NCBI GenBank assembly: GCA_963205495.1
Contig: CAUJIN010000034.1
Coordinates: 186,001 to 250,000 of the forward strand
Direction: 5' to 3'
DNA from: Pseudomonadota bacterium
GTDB taxonomy: Bacteria; Pseudomonadota; Gammaproteobacteria; Xanthomonadales; Xanthomonadaceae
Length of the DNA stretch: 64,000 nucleotides
A program made the translations under genes and the position numbers. The notes beneath the pieces are model-generated. The model was not told where the DNA came from. It saw only the letters and a list, made by a program, of their open reading frames with translations, and ran no database searches. This document shows positions 8,226 through 18,129 of the stretch, piece by piece (position 1 is the stretch's first letter; every line of letters begins with the position of its first letter).

Positions 8226-9403
8226 GTCTGGATGCACAAACCCTGATCTGGGTCCTGTTGTTGCCGGTTGCGGCGCTGTCGGGCTGGATGATCGGGCGAC
8301 GCGGCGCCGAGCGGCGCGGCGGGCAGCGCGTGAGCCGGCTGTCCTCGAACTATTTCCGAGGCCTCAATTTTCTGCTCAACGAACAGCCCGACAAGGCGAT
8401 CGAGGTGTTTCTGCAGATCGCCGAGGTGGACAAGGACACGGTCGAGACGCATTTCGCGCTCGGCAACCTGTTCCGTCGGCGCGGCGAGGTGGATCGCGCG
8501 ATCCGCATCCACCAGAACCTCATCGAGCGGCCGCGCCTGAGCGAGGAGCAGCGCGTGCAGGCGGTGCTGGAGCTGGGCGAGGACTTCATGCGGGCCGGGC
8601 TGCTGGATCGCGCCGAGGCGCTGTTCACCGATCTGGGCCAGTTCGACCAGGTGGCACCCAAGGCGCTGCGGCACCTCATCTCGATCTACCAGCAGGAGCG
8701 CGACTGGCCCAAGGCGATCGATCACGCGCGCCGCTACGAGGCGGCCACCGGCGAGACGATGGGAAAGCTGCTGGCGCAGTTCCACTGCGAGCTGGCCGAG
8801 GCGGCACTCGGTCGCAAGGACAGGGCGGCTGCGGTCACGCACCTGCGCGATGCGGTCGAAGTGGATTCGCACTGCGCCCGCGCCGGCATCCTCGAAGGCC
8901 GCATGGCGCTCGAAGAAGGGGACGATGGCACGGCGATCCGTGCCTTCGAGCGCGTGGCGCGGCACGAGGTGGACTACCTGCCCGAGGTGCTTCAGCCGCT
9001 GCTGGACGCCTGGGGTCGTACCGGAGAACGCGTGCGCGCCCGCGCCTTCCTGGCCGACATGGTGGAGCGTTCGGCCGGCGTTTCACCGATGTTGGCGCTG
9101 GCGCGGCTGATCCAGGAAGACGAAGGCGACGCGGCCGCGGCCGGATTCCTTACCCGGAATTTGCAACGACGCCCCTCGGTGCGCGGCCAGAACGCGCTGA
9201 TCGACCTGAGCCTGCGGCGCGCGGATGAAGACCCGGAAGAAACCCTGCGCGTGGTGCGGCAGCTGAGCGAGCAGCTGGTTGCTGGCGTTGCGGCCTATCG
9301 CTGCGGTCACTGCGGCTTCGGCGCGCGCGCGCACCACTGGCAGTGCCCGAGCTGCAAGCGATGGGGTACGGTGCGGCCGGTGCATGGCGCCTTTGGCGAA
9401 TGA
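8222..9403 (+). CDS. lapB: LapB (YciM) TPR protein, regulator of LPS synthesis
   Basis: 393 residues. The start is the ATG at 8222 overlapping the lapA stop; it begins with one membrane anchor (residues about 5-22) ending in a GRRGAERR stretch. Tandem TPR repeats follow (for example ETHFALGNLFRRRGEVDRAI) and the C terminus is a rubredoxin-like zinc module, CGHCGF followed 12 residues later by CPSCKRWG. This is the complete LapB architecture: membrane anchor, TPRs, rubredoxin domain. LapB couples LpxC degradation by FtsH to LPS demand. It is translationally coupled to lapA and to the downstream lipid-linked sugar transferase. Confidence 0.93.
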   Translation: MSLDAQTLIWVLLLPVAALSGWMIGRRGAERRGGQRVSRLSSNYFRGLNFLLNEQPDKAIEVFLQIAEVDKDTVETHFALGNLFRRRGEVDRAIRIHQNLIERPRLSEEQRVQAVLELGEDFMRAGLLDRAEALFTDLGQFDQVAPKALRHLISIYQQERDWPKAIDHARRYEAATGETMGKLLAQFHCELAEAALGRKDRAAAVTHLRDAVEVDSHCARAGILEGRMALEEGDDGTAIRAFERVARHEVDYLPEVLQPLLDAWGRTGERVRARAFLADMVERSAGVSPMLALARLIQEDEGDAAAAGFLTRNLQRRPSVRGQNALIDLSLRRADEDPEETLRVVRQLSEQLVAGVAAYRCGHCGFGARAHHWQCPSCKRWGTVRPVHGAFGE

Positions 9404-10449
9404 TGCGGGACGTGGCGCAGGCGCTGGGGCTGCTGGGTGCGGCGCTTGCCGCCGGCGCGGCGTTCACTGCGCTGGCGCTGCGCTACGCGCGCTGGCGCCA
9501 GCTCCTGGACCTTCCCGGGCAGCGTCGAAGCCACCGTGTTCCCACCCCGCGCGGCGGCGGGATCGCCATCGTGGCGGTGCTTCTGGTTGCCCTGTTCCTG
9601 CTCGACTGGCCGCTGCCGCGCCTGGCGTTCTCGCTGGGTGTGGCGCTTGCCGCGGTGGCGCTGGTGGGCTGGGTGGACGACCATCGCCCGCTGTCGGCGA
9701 GGGCCCGGATCGTGGTGCACTTCCTGGCCGCTCTCGGCCTGTGCCTGGGCTGGCGGCCGCTGGTCGGAGAGATCGACGCGCTGGTGCTGTGGCCGGTCTT
9801 CGCGCTGGCGGCGTTCTGGCTGGCCGGCTGTATCAACGCCTGGAACTTCATGGACGGCAGCAACGGGCTGGTGGCGAGCCAATGCCTGTGGCTGGCGCTG
9901 GCGCTGGCCTGGATGTTTGGCGCTGCGGATGCGCAGCACCTCGCGCTGGCGCGCCCGTTCGCGGCGCTTTCCCTGGTGCTGGCGGGGGCGTGCGCCGGGT
10001 TCCTGCCGTTCAACGCGCCGCGCGCCGCGATCTTCCTGGGGGATGTGGGCAGCGGCGCGCTGGGTCTTGCTTGCGGCGCGCTGCTGCTGGCGGCGCTGGC
10101 CCTCGTGCCGCAGGGCGCGGCCTGTCTGCTGATCCTGCCCTCGGCCCTTCTGATCGACGCCGCACTGACCCTGGCCTTTCGCGTGTATTCCGGGCGGCGT
10201 TGGTACACTGCGCACCGCGAGCATCTCTACCAGTGGCTGGTGAGATCCGGGCGCAGCCACGCGCAGGTGGCGATGCTGTATCTGGGCTGGAACCTGCTCG
10301 TCGTGGTGCCCGCCTGCGCGGCCTCTATGCGGTGGCCTGATCTTGCGGCGCCGGTTGCGGCTGCGGTCCTGCTGCTCGGCGCGCTGGTCTGGTGGTTCGG
10401 AAAGTCGGCGCTGTGTCGCCGCGTACGGCGGAAGGAAACGATGCAATGA
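9400..10449 (+). CDS. Undecaprenyl-phosphate sugar-1-phosphate transferase (GT4, WecA/WbpL type)
   Basis: About 349 residues, polytopic membrane protein of the MraY/WecA superfamily, which moves a HexNAc-1-phosphate from a UDP-sugar to undecaprenyl phosphate and so starts O-antigen or capsule repeat units. Motifs: PTPRGGG (loop 1), VGWVDDHRPL (Asp-Asp), NAWNFMDGSNG, and IFLGDVGSGALG. The start is taken at ATG 9400 (ATG 9403 is equally possible), overlapping the lapB stop. About ten hydrophobic segments are visible. It overlaps the next gene by ATGA; the following dehydratase could supply the rare sugar nucleotide it uses. Confidence 0.88.
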   Translation: MMRDVAQALGLLGAALAAGAAFTALALRYARWRQLLDLPGQRRSHRVPTPRGGGIAIVAVLLVALFLLDWPLPRLAFSLGVALAAVALVGWVDDHRPLSARARIVVHFLAALGLCLGWRPLVGEIDALVLWPVFALAAFWLAGCINAWNFMDGSNGLVASQCLWLALALAWMFGAADAQHLALARPFAALSLVLAGACAGFLPFNAPRAAIFLGDVGSGALGLACGALLLAALALVPQGAACLLILPSALLIDAALTLAFRVYSGRRWYTAHREHLYQWLVRSGRSHAQVAMLYLGWNLLVVVPACAASMRWPDLAAPVAAAVLLLGALVWWFGKSALCRRVRRKETMQ

Positions 10450-12341
10450 CCTACAAGTCGCTGATCGGCGGCATCCACCCGCGTCTGGCCGTGGTGCTGC
10501 ACGATCTGGTGATGGTGTGGCTGGCCTGGTATGTGGCCAACGTCGTGCGCTATGCCTTCGTTCCCGATTCCGCACCGGTGGCGGTATTCGCGCCGGAGCT
10601 GCCCGTGGTGCTGGGCGCGCAGGCGCTGGTGCTGTGGTGGACCGGCCTCTACCGCGGGCTGTGGCGCTTCGCCAGCATGCCCGACATCTGGAACATCGCG
10701 CGCGCCGCGGCGATCGGTGCGCTGGCGATCGCCTTGTCGGTGTTCCTGCTCAATCGCCTCGAAGGCATCCCGCGCAGCACGCTGCTGATGTATCCGCTGC
10801 TGCTGGTGCTGCTGCTGGCCTCGCCTCGCCTGGCTTACCGGCGCTGGAAGGACAGCCGCTACGGCGCAGGTTCCGGCGCACCGGCGCGACGTGTGCTGAT
10901 CCTGGGTGGCGGCAGTGCGGGCGAGTCGCTCATCCGCGAGCTGCGCCGCGAAAACCTGCTCAAGCCGGTCGGCATCCTCGACGACAACCGCACGCTGCGC
11001 GGCGCGCGCATCCAGGGCGTGCCGGTGCTGGGCAGCCTGGATCGGCTCCCGGAACTCTCGCGCGAAGTCGCGGCCGAGATGCTGCTCATCGCCATGCCCA
11101 GCATCAACAACCAGCAGATGCAGCGCGTCGTGGGTCTGTGCGAACAGACCCAGCTGCCGTTCCGCACCGTGCCGCGACTGAAGGACGTGATCGAGGGCCG
11201 CTCGGCCTTCAATCAGCTCAAGGAAGTGGCGATCGACGACCTGCTCGGGCGCGATCCGGTTTCGCTCGACTGGACCGCGATCCGCACCGGCCTCACCGGG
11301 CGGCGCGTGCTGATTTCCGGCGGCGGCGGCTCGATCGGCTCGGAGCTGTGCCGGCAGGTGGCGCGCCTCGGGGTCGAATCGCTGTGCGTGGTGGAACTGT
11401 CCGAATACAACCTCTACCGCATCGAGCAGGAGCTGCGTGCGGAGTTTCCCGAGCTCATCCTCAGCGTCGTGCTGGGCGACTGCGGCGATGCCGCCGTGGC
11501 CGAGCACGCGCTGGCGCTGGCGCGGCCGCATACGGTGTTCCACGCCGCCGCCTACAAGCATGTGCCGATGCTGCAGGAGCAGTCGCGCGAAGCCTTCCGC
11601 AACAACGTGCTGTCCACCCAGACCCTGGCGCTGGCGGCGATCCGGCACGGGGTCGAGAGCTTCGTGCTGATTTCCACCGACAAGGCGGTCAATCCGACCA
11701 ACGTGATGGGGGCCAGCAAGCGCGTGGCGGAAATGGTCTGCCAGTCGCTGGCGCGCGACAACCCCATGCGCCTGATCACGGTGCGCTTCGGCAACGTGCT
11801 GGATTCGGCCGGCAGCGTGGTGCCCTTGTTCCGCGAGCAGATCCAGCGCGGCGGGCCGGTGACCGTCACCCATCCGGAGGTCACGCGCTACTTCATGACC
11901 ATTCCCGAGGCCTGCCAGCTCATCCTGCAGGCCGCCACGCTGGGCGAGGGCGGGGAAATCTTCGCGCTCGACATGGGCGAGCCGGTGCGCATCGCCTATC
12001 TGGCCGAACAGATGATCCGGCTCGCCGGCAAGCTGCCCGAGCGCGATATTTCCATCGTCTATACCGGTCTGCGCCCGGGTGAAAAGCTGTTCGAAGAGCT
12101 TTTCCATCCGCAGGAAAGCTATCACCCCACGGTGCACGCCAAGATCATGCTGGCCCAGCCGCGCGAACTGCCCGGGGTTTCGCTGGAGCAGGCGCTGCAT
12201 CAGGCACGCCAGGCCGTGCTGCGCTACGACCAGGACGCGCTGGAGGCGCTGCTGCGCCAGCTCGTGCCCGAATACACGCGCGAGACGCCGGCCCAGGTGG
12301 TGGCGCTGGGCGCGCACGGGAAAAGCAAGGGAGTCGCATGA
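10446..12341 (+). CDS. WbpM/CapD-type nucleotide-sugar 4,6-dehydratase
   Basis: 631 residues. N-terminal membrane region of four segments (about residues 15-130), then a Rossmann domain with ILGGGSAGESLIREL, then an extended-SDR domain beginning RRVLISGGGGSIGSELCRQV. The catalytic region has FHAAAYKHVPM and ISTDKAVNPTNVMGASKR, where Lys replaces the usual SDR Tyr in the manner of the WbpM/FlaA1/PglF group. These enzymes convert UDP-GlcNAc to a 4-keto-6-deoxy sugar for O-antigen or glycan synthesis. ATGA overlaps tie it to the transferase upstream and galU downstream. Full family length; function firm at family level, exact sugar not. Confidence 0.9.
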   Translation: MTYKSLIGGIHPRLAVVLHDLVMVWLAWYVANVVRYAFVPDSAPVAVFAPELPVVLGAQALVLWWTGLYRGLWRFASMPDIWNIARAAAIGALAIALSVFLLNRLEGIPRSTLLMYPLLLVLLLASPRLAYRRWKDSRYGAGSGAPARRVLILGGGSAGESLIRELRRENLLKPVGILDDNRTLRGARIQGVPVLGSLDRLPELSREVAAEMLLIAMPSINNQQMQRVVGLCEQTQLPFRTVPRLKDVIEGRSAFNQLKEVAIDDLLGRDPVSLDWTAIRTGLTGRRVLISGGGGSIGSELCRQVARLGVESLCVVELSEYNLYRIEQELRAEFPELILSVVLGDCGDAAVAEHALALARPHTVFHAAAYKHVPMLQEQSREAFRNNVLSTQTLALAAIRHGVESFVLISTDKAVNPTNVMGASKRVAEMVCQSLARDNPMRLITVRFGNVLDSAGSVVPLFREQIQRGGPVTVTHPEVTRYFMTIPEACQLILQAATLGEGGEIFALDMGEPVRIAYLAEQMIRLAGKLPERDISIVYTGLRPGEKLFEELFHPQESYHPTVHAKIMLAQPRELPGVSLEQALHQARQAVLRYDQDALEALLRQLVPEYTRETPAQVVALGAHGKSKGVA

Positions 12342-13231
12342 TGCATCGGGAAGATTTCGGACGGGTCCGCAAGGCGGTGTTTCCGGTCGCTGGGCTGGGC
12401 ACCCGTTTCCTTCCGGCCACCAAGACCGTGCCCAAGGAAATGCTGCCGGTGGTCGATCGCCCGCTGATCCAGTACGCGGTCGACGAGGCCATCGCCGCCG
12501 GCTGCGACACCCTGGTCTTCATCACCAACCGCTACAAGCACGCCGTGGCCGACTATTTCGACAAGGCCTACGAGCTGGAGCAGCGCCTGGAGAAGGGCGG
12601 CAAGGATGACCTGCTGGAGCTGGTGCGCAACGTGCTTCCCTCGCACGTCCGCGCCGTGTTCGTGACCCAGCCCGAGGCGCTGGGGCTGGGCCACGCCGTG
12701 CTCTGCGCACGCCCTGTGGTGGGCGACGAGCCTTTCGCGGTGCTGCTGCCCGACGACCTGATCTGGTCGCAGGGCCCGGGCGCGCTGGCGCAGAGGCTGG
12801 AGCTGGCGCGCGCGCGTTCCGCCGGCGTGGTCGCGGTGCAGGAGGTTCCTCGCGAGCAGACCGGAAGCTACGGCATCGTCGCGGCGCCGCATTTCACCGA
12901 CCGCTCCGGCCGGATCGAGGCCATCGTCGAAAAACCGCGCCCCGAAACTGCCCCCAGCACGCTGGCCGTGGTCGGGCGCTATGTCCTGCCGGCGCGCATC
13001 TTCGACTGCCTGGAGCGCGTGACGCCCGGCAGCGGCGGCGAAATCCAGCTCACCGACGGCATCGCCGCGCTGCTGGCCGAGCAGCCTGTGCTGGCCTGCC
13101 GTTTCGAAGGTCGCCGCTTCGACTGCGGCAGCCGCATCGGCCTGGTCGAGGCGACCATCCAGTTCGCGCTGGAACACGAGGACCTGGCCGAAGACGCACG
13201 CCGCTACATGCGCGCCGCGCTGGGCGACTGA
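12338..13231 (+). CDS. galU: UTP-glucose-1-phosphate uridylyltransferase
   Basis: 297 residues. Makes UDP-glucose from UTP and glucose 1-phosphate for envelope polysaccharides. The nucleotidyltransferase signature PVAGLGTRFLPATKTVPKEM is near the N terminus, with VVDRPLIQYAVDEA, LLPDDL and IVEKPRPE downstream; all are GalU hallmarks. The ATG at 12338 overlaps the upstream stop; a second ATG follows directly. It is the last of five genes chained by 4-nt overlaps from lapA onward, so UDP-glucose supply is probably co-expressed with glycan assembly. Confidence 0.95.
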   Translation: MMHREDFGRVRKAVFPVAGLGTRFLPATKTVPKEMLPVVDRPLIQYAVDEAIAAGCDTLVFITNRYKHAVADYFDKAYELEQRLEKGGKDDLLELVRNVLPSHVRAVFVTQPEALGLGHAVLCARPVVGDEPFAVLLPDDLIWSQGPGALAQRLELARARSAGVVAVQEVPREQTGSYGIVAAPHFTDRSGRIEAIVEKPRPETAPSTLAVVGRYVLPARIFDCLERVTPGSGGEIQLTDGIAALLAEQPVLACRFEGRRFDCGSRIGLVEATIQFALEHEDLAEDARRYMRAALGD

Positions 13232-13759
<528 letters not shown>

Positions 13760-13801
13760 ACCTGCGGGTATGATCGCGGCAGAGCAAGAAGGAACCGCGC
13801 G

Positions 13802-14359
13802 ATGCCCACCTGCCACGCCGACCACCTGATCTGGATCGATCTGGAGATGACCGGGCTCGATCCGCTCAGCGACAGCATCATCGAGATCGCCACCCTCGTC
13901 ACCGACGCCCAGCTCAACGTGCTCGCCGAGGGGCCGGAGCTGGCCGTGCGCCATCCGCTGGAGCGGCTGGAGGCGATGGACGAATGGAACTGGAACACCC
14001 ACCGCGCCAGCGGGCTGTGGGACCGCGTGCTGGCCTCGCAGGTGGACATGGCCGAGGCTGAACGCCGCACGCTCGATTTCCTGTCGCAATGGGTTCCGGC
14101 GGGAAAATCTCCCATGTGCGGCAACAGCATCTGCCAGGACCGCCGCTTCCTGCACCGCCAGATGCCGGCGCTGGAGCGCCATTTCCACTACCGCAACCTC
14201 GACGTTTCCACGATCAAGGAGCTGGCGCGGCGCTGGGCGCCCTCGGTCGCCGCCGGCGTGGTCAAGAACTCGGCGCACACCGCACTGGCCGATATCCGCG
14301 AGTCGGTGGCGGAACTGGTCCACTACCGCCGCCACATGGGGGCGCTGTCGGGATTGTGA
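13802..14359 (+). CDS. orn: Oligoribonuclease
   Basis: 185 residues, DEDDh 3'-5' exoribonuclease that degrades di- to short oligoribonucleotides, including pGpG from c-di-GMP turnover. Exo I is [10 protein letters not shown], Exo II includes [11 protein letters not shown], and Exo III is [10 protein letters not shown], so Asp-Glu-Asp-Asp and His are all present. Length is standard. AAGGAA lies upstream of the ATG, and a TATGAT -10-like box sits at 13769-13774. Essential in many gammaproteobacteria; relevant to FimX signalling in the same window. Confidence 0.96.
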   Translation: MPTCHADHLIWIDLEMTGLDPLSDSIIEIATLVTDAQLNVLAEGPELAVRHPLERLEAMDEWNWNTHRASGLWDRVLASQVDMAEAERRTLDFLSQWVPAGKSPMCGNSICQDRRFLHRQMPALERHFHYRNLDVSTIKELARRWAPSVAAGVVKNSAHTALADIRESVAELVHYRRHMGALSGL

Positions 14360-14417
14360 TGGATTGGTGATGCCGGCTGGATCCCGCGGCACCCAATCCG
14401 CACCAAAGCCGATCTGA

Positions 14418-14446
14418 TTGGCGACAATGCGGGCGCGTGCTAGCAT
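14418..14446 (+). promoter_or_regulatory. Promoter of cytochrome c-FTR1 gene, predicted leaderless
   Basis: TTGGCG at 14418-14423 and TAGCAT at 14441-14446 with a 17-bp spacer. The start codon is at 14453, only seven bases after the -10 box, so the transcript would begin at or next to the ATG. No Shine-Dalgarno is evident. Confidence 0.55.
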
Positions 14447-14452
14447 GTCGGG

Positions 14453-16393
14453 ATGATAACGACTCGCATTCGTGACTGTGCCCTGCTGGCCCTGCTGCTC
14501 CTGCCCCTGACGATCTGGGCGCAGGCTGCGGGAACCGACACCTCTGCTTCCGTGCAGCAGACCTGGAAGCTGCTCGACTACGTGGCGACCGACTATGCCG
14601 GTGCGGTCAGCGGTGGCGCGGTGGTCGACGAGGCCGAGTACGTCGAGCAGCAGGAATTCAGCGCAACCGTCGTGGCGCAGCTCGATCGCCTGCCGGAAAC
14701 CCCCCAGCTCGCCGCGCTGCGCGAGCAGGCCCAAGGGCTGGTACAGGCGGTCAACGCCAAGGTGGGTGCCGAGGAAGTGGCCGAGCGCGCGCACGCGCTG
14801 GGGTCCGCGCTGCTGGCGGCCTACCCGGTGCCCTCGGCACCTGCGCAGGCTCCCGATCTGGCGCACGGCGCGGCCGTCTACCAGCAGCACTGCGTCACCT
14901 GCCACGGCGCCAAGGGCGCCGGCGACGGCCCCGCCGCCGCGGCGCTGGATCCGGCGCCGATCGACTTCACCGATGCGGCCCGCGCCGACCTTCGCAGCCC
15001 GCTTTCGCTCTATCAGGCCACCTCGCAGGGCATCGAGGGCACCGGCATGGTTGGTTATGCCGGCACGCTGTCGGATGCGGACCTTTGGGCGGTTTCCTAC
15101 TATGTCGGTACGCTGGCCTACGCACCGCAGGCCGGGCAGGGCGAGGCGGCCTGGCGCAACACGCCCGCGCTGCATGCACACGTGAGCAGTCTGGAAGAAC
15201 TTTCCCAGATGCGTGCCGGGCAGCTGGCCGGATCGTTCGGACAGGACACCGCCCGCGCCCTCCTGGGCTGGCTGCGTCAGAACCCGTCGGCCGTGCTGGA
15301 TGCGCCTGTCGGCATCGCGCTGGCGCGCGCCAAGCTTGCCGCCAGCCTCGCCGCCCACAAGGCCGGGCGCGCCGAGGAAGCCGTGCAGCTCGCGCTGTCG
15401 TCCTATCTGGACGGCGTGGAACCGGACGAGGCTCGTCTGGACACGCGCGATCGCGTCCTTCGTGGTCGCATCGAATCGGCCATGGGCGCCTACCGCAGCG
15501 CGCTTTCCGGACGTGGTGGCAATGCCGGGGAGCAGGCCGCCGCCGTGGATGCGCTGCTGGCCGAGGCCCAGACGGTGCTGGGCGCCAGCAGCGCCAGCCC
15601 GGGCACGGCTTTCGTCGGTGCCTTCACCATCCTTCTGCGCGAAGGGCTGGAAGCACTGCTCGTGGTCATCGCCCTGCTGGCCTTCCTGCACAAGGCAGGA
15701 CGCTCGGAAACCGTGCGCTATGTCCACTACGGCTGGGTGCTGGCGCTGGTGGCAGGTGGCATCACCTGGCTGCTGGCTACTTATTTCATCACCATCAGCG
15801 GCGCCAGCCGCGAGGTGACCGAAGGGCTGGCCGCGCTGTTCGCCGCCGTGGTGCTGCTCAGCGTGGGGCTGTGGATGCACCAGAAGAGCATCGGCGGGCG
15901 CTGGCAGCAGTACCTCAAGGAAAAGATGAGCGCGGCGCTGAAGCGGCGCTCGGCCTTTTTCCTGTTCGGGCTGGCCTTCGTCTCGGTCTACCGCGAAGTA
16001 TTCGAGACCATCCTGTTCTACGCCGCGCTCTGGGCCGATGGGCACCATGCCTGGATGGTCGCGGGCATGGCTGCGGCGGTGGCCGTTCTGATGGTGATCA
16101 CCTGGGTCATCCTGCGCACCAGCCGTCGCCTGCCGCTGGGCACGTTCTTCTCGGCCAGTTCGGCCCTGATCGCGGTACTTGCCGTGGTGCTGACCGGCAA
16201 GGGCGTCGCCGCGCTGCAGGAAGCCGGCTGGGTGAACGTGACGCTCGCGCCGATTCCGTCCTTCGACTGGCTCGGCATCCACCCGACGTGGGAAACCACC
16301 CTGGCACAGCTCCTGATGGTGCTGGTGCTGATTGCGGGATACGTGTTCAACCGGATCCAGGCGCGCCAGCTTCTTGCGTTTCCCTCGCCCTGA
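14453..16393 (+). CDS. Cytochrome c-FTR1 iron permease fusion
   Basis: 646 residues. A signal peptide (residues about 8-25) leads into a periplasmic region with one c-type heme site, CVTCH at 147-151. After about 240 further residues comes a membrane domain of roughly seven helices with the FTR1 signature REGLE at 396-400 and its second copy REVFE at 514-518; these acidic motifs carry iron in FTR1/EfeU permeases. Fusion of a heme domain suggests that Fe(II) is oxidised at the periplasmic face with electrons passed to heme c before uptake, replacing the ferroxidase partner of yeast Ftr1. Such fusions are known in Proteobacteria. No Fur box could be confirmed by eye. Confidence 0.9.
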   Translation: MITTRIRDCALLALLLLPLTIWAQAAGTDTSASVQQTWKLLDYVATDYAGAVSGGAVVDEAEYVEQQEFSATVVAQLDRLPETPQLAALREQAQGLVQAVNAKVGAEEVAERAHALGSALLAAYPVPSAPAQAPDLAHGAAVYQQHCVTCHGAKGAGDGPAAAALDPAPIDFTDAARADLRSPLSLYQATSQGIEGTGMVGYAGTLSDADLWAVSYYVGTLAYAPQAGQGEAAWRNTPALHAHVSSLEELSQMRAGQLAGSFGQDTARALLGWLRQNPSAVLDAPVGIALARAKLAASLAAHKAGRAEEAVQLALSSYLDGVEPDEARLDTRDRVLRGRIESAMGAYRSALSGRGGNAGEQAAAVDALLAEAQTVLGASSASPGTAFVGAFTILLREGLEALLVVIALLAFLHKAGRSETVRYVHYGWVLALVAGGITWLLATYFITISGASREVTEGLAALFAAVVLLSVGLWMHQKSIGGRWQQYLKEKMSAALKRRSAFFLFGLAFVSVYREVFETILFYAALWADGHHAWMVAGMAAAVAVLMVITWVILRTSRRLPLGTFFSASSALIAVLAVVLTGKGVAALQEAGWVNVTLAPIPSFDWLGIHPTWETTLAQLLMVLVLIAGYVFNRIQARQLLAFPSP

Positions 16394-16553
16394 TCGACGC
16401 AGAACGCGCGGCGACGCGAAGAAGCGCGCCGCCGTTTCCCTGCCTGCGCCGCTGAAGTACCCTTGCACGCTTTGCGCTGCATTCACTGACCCATTCTCGC
16501 GCACGCGATGTGGATGAGACGGCGCAACGTTCCCGTTCCCGTCTGGATTCCGC

Positions 16554-18074
16554 ATGAACACTTCGCCTGTCGCCGCATCGAAAGCCCGTTCGTTCAGCAC
16601 CGTGTTCCTGATCGAGATGTGGGAGCGCTTCGGCTATTACGGCATGCAGGCGCTGATCATCTACTACATGGTCCAGCGCCTGGGCTTTTCCGACACCCGC
16701 GCCAACCTCACCTGGTCGGCGGCTGCGGCGCTGGTCTACGTCGCGCCCGCCATCGGCGGCTGGATCGGCGACAAGGTGCTGGGCACGCGCCGCACCATGC
16801 TGATCGGCGCGGTGGTTCTGGCCGTCGGCTACGCCCTGATGGTGGTGCCCAGCGAAGATGTCTCCTTCCTGTTCCTCGCGCTGGGCGTGATCGTGGTCGG
16901 CAACGGCCTGTTCAAGGCCAACGCCGGCAACCTGGTGCGCAAGATCTACGAGGGCGACGACTCCCGGATCGACAGCGCCTTCACCATGTACTACATGGCG
17001 GTGAACCTGGGGTCGATGTTCTCGATGCTGCTCACGCCCTGGATCAAGGACTACGTCAACGAGCACTACGGCAACGAGCTGGGATGGCACGTGGCCTTCG
17101 CGGTGTGCTGCGTGGGCCTGGCGGTGGGGCTGGCGAACTATTTCGTGATGCGCCAGACCATGCGCCACATCGGCTCCGAGCCCGACCATCACCCGCTTCA
17201 CTGGGGCAAGCTCGGGCTGGTGGCGCTCGGCGGCGGCGTCACCGTCATCGGGGCGGCCTATGTGCTCGACCACGCCGGCGTGGCGCGCGCCTTCGTCTAC
17301 CTTGCCGGCCTCATCGTGGCCGGAATCTTCGCCTACCTGATCGCCGCCGGAAAGCGTCACGAGCGCCCGGGCCTGGCCGCGGCGGTGATCCTGACCGTGC
17401 AGACGATGTTCTTCTTCATCTTCTACCAGCAGATGTCCACTTCGCTGAACCTGTTCGCGCTGCGCAATGTCGACTGGAGCTTCAGCGTCTTCGGAATGCA
17501 TCTGTGGGACTGGTCGCCGGCGCAGTTCCAGGCCTTCAATCCGATCTGGATCTTCATCCTCAGCCCGGCGCTGGCGTGGTTCTACACGAAGGCCGGACGC
17601 AGCGGAAAGGACCTTCCGATCGCCGCCAAGTTCGCGCTCGGCTTTGCCGCCGTCGCGGCGGGATTCTTCATCTACGGCGTGGCCGACCACTTCACCACCG
17701 AACCGGGCAAGACCTCTTCCTGGATCATGGTCTGGGGCTACGGTGCCGCAGCGCTGGGCGAGCTTCTGGTCAGCGGCCTGGGTCTTGCGATGGTGGCGCG
17801 CTATGTGCCCGCGCGCATGGGCGGCTTCCTGATGGGCGCCTACTACGTGGCCTCGGGCATTTCCATGTATCTGGGCGGTTTCGTGGCGAACTTCGCCAGC
17901 GTGCCCGAGGAGCTGACCGACCCGGTCCTGACCATGCCGATCTACACCAATCTCTTCCTCAAGCTCGGCATGGCCGGTGTGGCGTGCACCGTGGTCGCCC
18001 TGGCCTGCCTGCCGGTGATGCGCCGCCTGACCGCGGCGCATCACGCGCAGGCATCGTCGACCGCGCAGGGCTGA
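16554..18074 (+). CDS. Proton-dependent oligopeptide transporter (POT/PTR family)
   Basis: 506 residues, MFS-fold di/tripeptide:H+ symporter. The POT signature is near the N terminus: EMWERFGYYGMQ (ExxERFxYYG). FKANAGNLVRKIYEG matches the second conserved POT segment, and NLGSMFSMLL and FYQQMSTSLNLF match helices 5 and 7. About 12-14 membrane helices are visible. The gene is flanked by 160 bp upstream and is convergent with the FAD oxidoreductase gene. Resembles DtpA/DtpT; exact specificity unknown. Confidence 0.92.
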   Translation: MNTSPVAASKARSFSTVFLIEMWERFGYYGMQALIIYYMVQRLGFSDTRANLTWSAAAALVYVAPAIGGWIGDKVLGTRRTMLIGAVVLAVGYALMVVPSEDVSFLFLALGVIVVGNGLFKANAGNLVRKIYEGDDSRIDSAFTMYYMAVNLGSMFSMLLTPWIKDYVNEHYGNELGWHVAFAVCCVGLAVGLANYFVMRQTMRHIGSEPDHHPLHWGKLGLVALGGGVTVIGAAYVLDHAGVARAFVYLAGLIVAGIFAYLIAAGKRHERPGLAAAVILTVQTMFFFIFYQQMSTSLNLFALRNVDWSFSVFGMHLWDWSPAQFQAFNPIWIFILSPALAWFYTKAGRSGKDLPIAAKFALGFAAVAAGFFIYGVADHFTTEPGKTSSWIMVWGYGAAALGELLVSGLGLAMVARYVPARMGGFLMGAYYVASGISMYLGGFVANFASVPEELTDPVLTMPIYTNLFLKLGMAGVACTVVALACLPVMRRLTAAHHAQASSTAQG

Positions 18075-18129
18075 CCTGCGTCCCCGACGAGCAGCCTGAT
18101 CCGGGGGCTGACCTTCGGCGGGGTCGCGA

